A stretch of DNA of 64,000 bases from assembly GCF_016008875.1 (NCBI RefSeq), contig NZ_JADTQG010000019.1, positions 1 through 64,000 on the forward strand. The letters are read 5' to 3'. Positions 58,943 through 64,000 of this stretch are shown here, piece after piece. Origin of the DNA: Ectopseudomonas mendocina (GTDB lineage Bacteria > Pseudomonadota > Gammaproteobacteria > Pseudomonadales > Pseudomonadaceae). Within the stretch, counting starts at the first letter, position 1, and the number at the start of each line of letters is the position of its first letter. The notes beneath the pieces are model-generated. The model was not told the DNA's origin, searched no databases, and was given only the letters and a program-made list of their open reading frames with translations. Both the position numbers and the translations under genes were made by a program.

Positions 58943-59481
58943 TGGTCGTAACCCTCGGCCAGATGATGGTCCTTGAGCTTCACGTAATTGCCCGCTGTGT
59001 AACTGAAGAAGTTGCGCTCCTTGTCGGTCAGCGGACGTGCCTGTTTCACCGGGCTGCCGACGTACAGGTAGCCACTCTCCAGGCGCTTGCCCGGCGGCAC
59101 CAGGGAGCCGGCGCCGATGATCACCTCGTCCTCGACCACCGCGCCATCCATGACGATGCTGCCCATGCCTACCAGGATGCGGCTACCCAGGGTGCAGCCG
59201 TGCAGAGTGACCTTGTGCCCGACGGTCACTTCGTCGCCGATGATCAGCGGATAGCCGTCCGGGTTGAACGGCCCGGCGTGAGTGATATGGAGCACGCTGC
59301 CGTCCTGCACGCTGGTGCGCGCACCGATGCGGATGCGGTGCATGTCGCCACGGATCACGGTCATCGGCCAGACCGAGCTGTCCTCGCCCAGCTCGACATC
59401 GCCGATGACCACGGCAGAAGCGTCGACGAAGACGCGCGCGCCCAGTTGCGGGAGGTGTTGCTGGTATTTGCGAATCGCCAC
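58939..59481 (-). CDS. Gamma-carbonic anhydrase-like left-handed beta-helix protein
   Basis: 180 residues. Left-handed beta-helix with hexapeptide repeats; the zinc histidines are in VLHITHAG and DEVTVGHKVTLHGC, as in YrdA/CaiE-type proteins. The start VAIRKYQQHLPQLG uses GTG 59481 with GGAGCC upstream; the longer frame reads through the prlC promoter. The role is gamma-carbonic anhydrase-like; activity in this subgroup is often low or unproven. It is divergent from prlC, as in P. aeruginosa, and co-transcribed with the GNAT gene. Confidence 0.9.
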   Translation of the reverse strand: MAIRKYQQHLPQLGARVFVDASAVVIGDVELGEDSSVWPMTVIRGDMHRIRIGARTSVQDGSVLHITHAGPFNPDGYPLIIGDEVTVGHKVTLHGCTLGSRILVGMGSIVMDGAVVEDEVIIGAGSLVPPGKRLESGYLYVGSPVKQARPLTDKERNFFSYTAGNYVKLKDHHLAEGYDQ

Positions 59482-59602
59482 GATAGAGGCTCCTGGGCTG
59501 CGGTAAAGCTTGATTGTAATTAAGATGAACCCCATATCGACTGCAATCGCCCTGGGATTTTCCCCGGCGCAGCCTCTCTTCATTCGCCACAGGTGCCTCG
59601 TC

Positions 59603-61651
59603 GTGACCGCGAACAATCCCCTGCTGCAAGACTTCGACCTGCCGCCCTACTCGCAGATCAAACCGGAACATGTCGAGCCTGCCGTCGACCAGATTCTGGC
59701 CGACAGTCGCGCGGCCATCGCCACGCTGCTCGAACAGCAACAGGCCAATCCGAGCTGGGACGGCCTGGTGCTGGCGCTGGACGAACTGGGCGCACGCCTG
59801 GGCTGCGCCTGGAGCCCGGTGAGCCATCTCAACTCGGTGTGCAACAGCCCCGAGCTGCGCGCCGCCTACGAGGCCTGTCTGCCCAAGCTGTCGGAATACT
59901 GGACCGAAATGGGCCAGAACAAACCGCTGTTCAACGCCTATGACGCGCTGGCCAAGAGCCCGGCCGCCGCCGACTTCGACGTGGCACAGAAGACCATCCT
60001 CGAACACGCCCTGCGCGATTTCCGCCTGTCCGGCATCGACCTGCCGATCGAGCAGCAGAAGCGCTATGGTGAGATCCAGATGCGCCTGTCCGAGCTGACC
60101 AGCAAATTCTCCAACCAGCTGCTCGACGCCACCCAGGCCTGGACCAAGCACATCACCGACGAAGCGCGCCTGAGCGGCCTGACCGACTCGGCCAAGGCGC
60201 AGATGAAGCAGGCTGCCGAGGCCAAGGGCCTGGACGGCTGGCTGATCACCCTGGAGTTCCCCAGCTACTACGCGGTGATGACCTACGCCGACGACCGCGC
60301 CCTGCGCGAGGAGGTCTACGCCGCCTACTGCACCCGCGCCTCCGACCAGGGGCCGAACGCCGGCCAGAACGACAACGGCCCGCTGATGGCCGAGATTCTC
60401 GACCTGCGCCAGGAAATGGCGCGCCTGCTCGGCTTCGCCAACTACAGCGAGCTGAGCCTGACCAGCAAGATGGCCGAGTCCACCGATCAGGTGCTGAGCT
60501 TCCTCCGCGACCTGGCGGTGCGCAGCAAACCCTTCGCCGAGCAGGACCTGGCCGAACTGAAAGCCTTCGCCGCCGAACAGGGCCTGAATGACCTGCAAAG
60601 CTGGGACGTCGGCTACTACAGCGAGAAGCTGCGCCAGCAGCGCTACAGCATCTCCCAGGAAGAAGTACGCGCCTGGTTCCCGGTGGACAAGGTGCTCAGC
60701 GGCCTGTTCACCATCGTGCAGAAGCTCTACGGCATTCAGATTCGCGAGCTGAAAGGCTTCGACACCTGGCATCCGGACGTGCGCCTGTTCGAGATCAGCG
60801 AGAACGGTCAGCACGTCGGCCGCTTCTTCTTCGACCTCTACGCCCGCGCCAACAAGCGTGGCGGCGCCTGGATGGACGGCGCCCGCGACAAGCGCCGCGA
60901 TGCCCAGGACCAGCTGATCGCCCCGGTGGCCAACCTGGTGTGCAACTTCACCCCGCCGGTCGGCGGCAAGCCGGCGCTGCTGACCCACGACGAGGTCACC
61001 ACCCTGTTCCACGAATTCGGCCATGGCCTGCATCACCTGCTGACCCGCGTCGAGCACGCCGGCGCCTCGGGCATCAACGGCGTGGCCTGGGATGCAGTCG
61101 AGCTGCCGAGCCAGTTCATGGAGAACTGGTGCTGGGAGCCCGAAGGCCTGGCGCTGATCTCCGGCCACCATGAAACCGGCGAGGCGCTGCCGCAGGCCAT
61201 GCTGGACAAGATGCTGGCGGCGAAGAACTTCCAGTCCGGGCTGATGATGGTGCGTCAGCTGGAGTTCTCCCTGTTCGACTTCGAGCTGCATGCCAGCCAC
61301 GGCGACGGCCGCAGCGTGCTGGACGTGCTCGAAGGCGTGCGCGCCGAGGTCTCGGTGCTGCGCCCGCCGGCCTACAACCGCTTCGCCAACGGCTTTGCGC
61401 ACATTTTCGCCGGCGGCTATGCGGCCGGTTACTACAGCTACAAGTGGGCCGAAGTGCTCAGCGCCGATGCCTTCTCCAAGTTCGAGGAAGAAGGCGTGTT
61501 CAACGCCGATACCGGCCGCGCCTTCCGCGAAGCCATCCTGGCCCGTGGCGGTTCGCAGGAACCCATGGTGCTGTTCGTCGACTTCCGCGGCCGCGAGCCG
61601 AGCATCGATGCCCTGTTGCGTCACCTCGGCCTGAGCCAGGAGGCCGCATGA
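59603..61651 (+). CDS. prlC: Oligopeptidase A
   Basis: A zinc metallopeptidase of the M3 family, 682 residues. The motif HEFGH is at about 470-474, with Glu about 25 residues further on (NGVAWDAVELPSQFMENW) as third ligand. It degrades signal peptides and short peptides in the cytoplasm. GTG 59603 is chosen: AGGTG stands before it and the protein start (NNPLLQDFDLPPYSQIKPEH) is family-like, whereas the codons before, from 59510, are not. It overlaps yheV by four bases. Confidence 0.95.
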   Translation: MTANNPLLQDFDLPPYSQIKPEHVEPAVDQILADSRAAIATLLEQQQANPSWDGLVLALDELGARLGCAWSPVSHLNSVCNSPELRAAYEACLPKLSEYWTEMGQNKPLFNAYDALAKSPAAADFDVAQKTILEHALRDFRLSGIDLPIEQQKRYGEIQMRLSELTSKFSNQLLDATQAWTKHITDEARLSGLTDSAKAQMKQAAEAKGLDGWLITLEFPSYYAVMTYADDRALREEVYAAYCTRASDQGPNAGQNDNGPLMAEILDLRQEMARLLGFANYSELSLTSKMAESTDQVLSFLRDLAVRSKPFAEQDLAELKAFAAEQGLNDLQSWDVGYYSEKLRQQRYSISQEEVRAWFPVDKVLSGLFTIVQKLYGIQIRELKGFDTWHPDVRLFEISENGQHVGRFFFDLYARANKRGGAWMDGARDKRRDAQDQLIAPVANLVCNFTPPVGGKPALLTHDEVTTLFHEFGHGLHHLLTRVEHAGASGINGVAWDAVELPSQFMENWCWEPEGLALISGHHETGEALPQAMLDKMLAAKNFQSGLMMVRQLEFSLFDFELHASHGDGRSVLDVLEGVRAEVSVLRPPAYNRFANGFAHIFAGGYAAGYYSYKWAEVLSADAFSKFEEEGVFNADTGRAFREAILARGGSQEPMVLFVDFRGREPSIDALLRHLGLSQEAA

Positions 61652-61935
61652 GCGATACTCCAGTGAACAGCACCCCGAAACGCTTTATCGCCGGCGCCGT
61701 GTGCCCGGCGTGCAGCGAAACCGACAGCATCAAGATGTGGAACGTCGACGGCGTACCGCACCGCGAATGCGTGAAGTGCGGCTATGCCGATACCCTCGAT
61801 GCACGCGGCAACTCGGTACCCAAGGAGCTGCCGACCCGGGTCAACGTCAGCGGCCTGAAACCCAAGGCGGCCGATCCCAAAGTGCAGGCGGTGCAGTTCT
61901 TCCCCAATCCCAAGCTAAAAAAAGACAAGGACTGA
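61648..61935 (+). CDS. yheV: YheV family putative zinc ribbon protein
   Basis: 95 residues with two CxxC knuckles: AVCPACSETDS and ECVKCGYADT, spaced for a zinc ribbon. The basic C-terminal tail ends KKDKD. It follows prlC in many gamma-proteobacteria, and here ATG overlaps the prlC stop as ATGA, with AGGAGG inside the end of prlC. Function unknown; the ribbon suggests nucleic-acid or protein binding. Confidence 0.92.
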   Translation: MSDTPVNSTPKRFIAGAVCPACSETDSIKMWNVDGVPHRECVKCGYADTLDARGNSVPKELPTRVNVSGLKPKAADPKVQAVQFFPNPKLKKDKD

Positions 61936-61938
61936 GCC

Positions 61939-62715
61939 ATGTGGCATCTGGTCTGCGGCGACAACGCGGTGGCCGGCGTTACGCGAGTGATCGGCCAGCA
62001 GGCCGCCGATGCCAGTCTGCGCGTGCTGCGTGACGACCTCGCCGTCGGCCCGCTGGGCGATGTGGACAACCCGCCGTGCAGCGCCCGCGCCACCTTCTGG
62101 AGCGCGCTGTGGCCCGCTGCGGTCACCCCGGTGCCGGAGTTTTCCACAGGCCTGGCTGAGGATGCTCGCTGGCTCGCCAGTCTGGCCGAGCAGGATCGGC
62201 CCGTCACCGTCTGGCATGGTGACAGCAGCAGCGAGCAGTTGCTGCTGGCGCGCGTCGCCAGCGCGTTGCAAGGCAGCAGCGTCGAACTCTGGGAAGTGCC
62301 CTGCGGCAGCGGCGACAGCCGTGTGCAGACGCGCAAGGCCGTGGCCATGCACAGCCCCGAGGCGCTGGCGCAGATCGCCGAGCCGCGTCTGGTTCAGGCC
62401 GAACGCAGGGCCGAGCTGGCAGCGCAATGGCAGCAGGTACTGGCTGATGACGCACTGATTCGCCCTTGGCAGGCGGGCGTCTTCTCCGGCGAAAGCTACC
62501 AGGCTATCGATGCCGCGCTGGTCACTGGCGCCAGCGCCCAGGCACAACCACTGGCGCGGCTGATGGCCGAGGTCATGGCGCGCAGCGATGGTTTCTTCGC
62601 CACCGATTTCTTTCTGTTCTGGCGCGTCCGTGAACTGGCGGCCGCCGGCCTGCTGGCGCTCAGTGGCGAGCCCGGTGAATACAGTTATCAGGGTTTGCAG
62701 GTGCGTCGCGCCTGA
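61939..62715 (+). CDS. DUF1835 (with DUF3658) domain protein
   Basis: 258 residues. The DUF1835 part (about 1-125) begins MWHLVCGDNAVAGVTRVI and has VLRDDLAVGPLGDV, VTVWHGDSSSEQLLLAR; the DUF3658 part (about 150-258) includes RPWQAGVFSGESYQAID and FFATDFFLFWRVREL. Function not known; a nucleotide-binding or enzymatic role is only a guess from the conserved polar residues. It starts three bases past yheV, so it is the third gene of the prlC operon. Confidence 0.85.
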   Translation: MWHLVCGDNAVAGVTRVIGQQAADASLRVLRDDLAVGPLGDVDNPPCSARATFWSALWPAAVTPVPEFSTGLAEDARWLASLAEQDRPVTVWHGDSSSEQLLLARVASALQGSSVELWEVPCGSGDSRVQTRKAVAMHSPEALAQIAEPRLVQAERRAELAAQWQQVLADDALIRPWQAGVFSGESYQAIDAALVTGASAQAQPLARLMAEVMARSDGFFATDFFLFWRVRELAAAGLLALSGEPGEYSYQGLQVRRA

Positions 62716-62746
62716 TTCGGCTTGTTGTATGTCCAGGGAGGACAGG

Positions 62747-63835
62747 ATGCGTTACTTACCCCTATTGATGCTCGCTACCGTGATGCCGGTGAGCGCCGAA
62801 CTGCGTATCGACGATCTGCACGCCAAGCGCAGCGAGTGGGAAACCTACCGTTTCCCGCTGTTCAAGGGCGACAGCCCTACCATCCGGCGGATCAACACTT
62901 ATCTGCACGCCATGGAACTGGAAGGATTGCCGGGGCGCTTCGAGCGTTCGCCTTTCGAGCGCATCTGGCCGAAGGAAGGTGAGATCTGGGGCACCAACAG
63001 CCTGGATTACCGGATCGACACGGAGCAACCCGGCTTTCTGTCCCTGACCATCAGCGGCGAGTACACCGGGGCCTATACCAGCATGGGCCATGTCACCTAC
63101 GCGTTCGACTTGGCCAGCGGCCAGCCCATTGGCCTGAGCCAGCTCTTCACATCGGCTGGTCTGCAACGGCTGGGCGAACGCATCGGCAGAGAACGAAGCA
63201 AGCGCATCGAAGACTATCTGGCCGGTATTCCGGTACCCGGCGGACATACCGAAGAGTTGTTATCGCTCTCCCCTGACGACCACGACGAACGCAGCGACGA
63301 ACAGCGGGATATGTATCGTCAGTGTTTGCCCAGTCGTAGCAAGGCCGACCTTCGCTACGACCGCCTGCAACTCGGCAAACAACGACTGACGCTGAGCGCC
63401 GAAAGCTGCGCGCCCCATGTGGCACGAGCCCTGGATGACCTCGGCGAGTTCGTCAACAGCGTGCCCTATGCCGGGCTTGACGCTGACCTCAGCGCCTACG
63501 GGCGCTGCCTGCTGCTGGAACGACGCAGCGACTGCCAGCATCCGGGCGACCTGAAGGCCGGCGGTGTGTACTGGGGCAAGATCGGCGGCCGCTATCCCAT
63601 CACCCTGGTCGTCGGCACCAGCGAGAATAGCCGCCCGCAATCCAGCGCCTACTTCTACGACAAGTACGCCACGCGCATCGAGCTGGATGGTCGAGAGCTC
63701 CACGACGGGCGCCTGCACCTGCGGGAAGGCGGCGACACCCCGGCCAGCTTCGACCTGCACCTGCAACCGAATGGCTCGCTGATCGGCACCTGGCAGCAGG
63801 AAGGCGGCAAGGCGCTGCCGGTGGTTCTTGACTGA
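62747..63835 (+). CDS. Exported protein of unknown function (RsiV/DUF3298-like possible)
   Basis: 362 residues with a signal peptide (YLPLLMLATVMPVSAE). The first half resembles the RsiV/DUF3298-type fold by pattern: PTIRRINTYLHAM, LSLTISGEYTGAYTSMGHVTYAFDLASGQPIGLSQLF (quoted in short runs: LTISGEYTGAYTS, TYAFDLASGQPIGLSQLF). The second half has six or so cysteines and a beta-rich end (SAYFYDKYATRIELDGREL). It starts 31 bp after the DUF1835 gene with GGGAGGACAGG before ATG, so it may be part of the prlC operon. I do not know its function. Confidence 0.72.
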   Translation: MRYLPLLMLATVMPVSAELRIDDLHAKRSEWETYRFPLFKGDSPTIRRINTYLHAMELEGLPGRFERSPFERIWPKEGEIWGTNSLDYRIDTEQPGFLSLTISGEYTGAYTSMGHVTYAFDLASGQPIGLSQLFTSAGLQRLGERIGRERSKRIEDYLAGIPVPGGHTEELLSLSPDDHDERSDEQRDMYRQCLPSRSKADLRYDRLQLGKQRLTLSAESCAPHVARALDDLGEFVNSVPYAGLDADLSAYGRCLLLERRSDCQHPGDLKAGGVYWGKIGGRYPITLVVGTSENSRPQSSAYFYDKYATRIELDGRELHDGRLHLREGGDTPASFDLHLQPNGSLIGTWQQEGGKALPVVLD

Positions 63836-63885
63836 AACCGGCCGCGCATTTCGTCCTCACCGCTGGCTGCCCATAACTGGAAAGC

Positions 63886-63950
63886 TTCGCGGACAAGTCC
63901 GCTCCCACAGGGGGGCGGTGGCTGATCCGTGGGAGCGGACTTGTCCGCGA
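63886..63950. repeat. REPIN (inverted REP pair)
   Basis: Left arm 63886-63910 is identical to the left arm of the REPIN at 56507; right arm 63928-63950 is its inverse. The spacer is 17 bases and differs from the other element. It lies 50 bases past the last gene of the prlC unit. Confidence 0.92.
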
Positions 63951-64000
63951 TGCGCGCAGCGCCCGATTACCCTGAGAGCAGCGGCTACTCACGAAAGAAC

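Noticed and set aside
59183-61624. 813-codon open frame on the minus strand, opposite prlC
   Set aside because: Antisense shadow of a strongly supported M3 peptidase gene; composition typical of reversed GC-rich codons.

Overview
The window reads as chromosome of a Pseudomonas sensu lato species. The sequence shows high-GC codon use, gcdR/gcdH/gcdG, a three-gene pntAA-pntAB-pntB set, an intact D-rhamnan (common polysaccharide antigen, A-band) operon in the rmd-gmd-wbpW-wzm-wzt-wbpX-wbpY-wbpZ order, and REP/REPIN palindromes of the Pseudomonas type. The P. mendocina/P. oleovorans group is my guess; I cannot confirm a species. I see no tRNA, rRNA, CRISPR array, insertion sequence or prophage gene inside the window.

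Layout. 1-190: a leftward promoter with a GC-rich discriminator, pointing off the left edge. 0.2-3.7 kb: glutarate catabolism (gcdG, gcdH) with divergent LysR regulator gcdR. 4.2-7.1 kb: proton-translocating transhydrogenase pntAA-pntAB-pntB. 7.5 kb: a small DUF1127 gene. 7.8-16.8 kb (minus strand): the eight-gene D-rhamnan synthesis and ABC export operon. 17.3-30.7 kb: an accessory surface-polysaccharide island that looks AT-richer than its flanks. It is made of two convergent units. The plus-strand unit has two DUF6311-type GT-C proteins, a GtrB-like transferase, a methyltransferase, a GtrA-like flippase and an acyltransferase. The minus-strand unit runs glycosyltransferase, glycosyltransferase, methyltransferase, acyltransferase, methyltransferase.

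31.0-33.7 kb: two DUF2388 exported small proteins and a DUF4105 protein that carries two peptidase-like motifs. 33.8-40.7 kb: metabolic and transport genes (GFA protein, AEC carrier, a solute-binding protein whose signal peptide is out of frame, an orphan PilT/PilU ATPase, a Na/Pi cotransporter, an NCS2 permease). 40.8-48.3 kb: a TRAP-TAXI uptake locus with one fused permease and two paralogous binding proteins. Between the two binding proteins lie a DadA-like dehydrogenase, a RidA protein and a LysR regulator. 48.5-52.8 kb: a small gene behind an Anr/Dnr-like promoter, then a globin-PAS-GGDEF-EAL protein overlapping an Aer-like chemoreceptor. 53-64 kb: housekeeping and small envelope genes (LLM oxidoreductase, OsmC, lipoproteins, DUF1161, HAD phosphatase, GNAT, gamma-carbonic anhydrase, prlC-yheV-DUF1835) and two perfect or near-perfect REPINs.

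How the genes fit together. The CPA operon makes GDP-D-rhamnose from mannose-6-phosphate/mannose-1-phosphate (WbpW, Gmd, Rmd), polymerises it (WbpX/Y/Z) and exports it (Wzm/Wzt). The neighbouring island has the parts of a periplasmic tailoring pathway (GtrB makes a lipid-linked sugar, GtrA flips it, GT-C enzymes transfer it) plus cytoplasmic methylation and acylation functions. This is the best candidate for an undescribed system here. The TRAP-TAXI/DadA/RidA cluster reads as uptake and oxidation of an amino acid, probably a D-isomer, with removal of the reactive imine. The globin-GGDEF-EAL/Aer pair couples oxygen or redox sensing to c-di-GMP and taxis.
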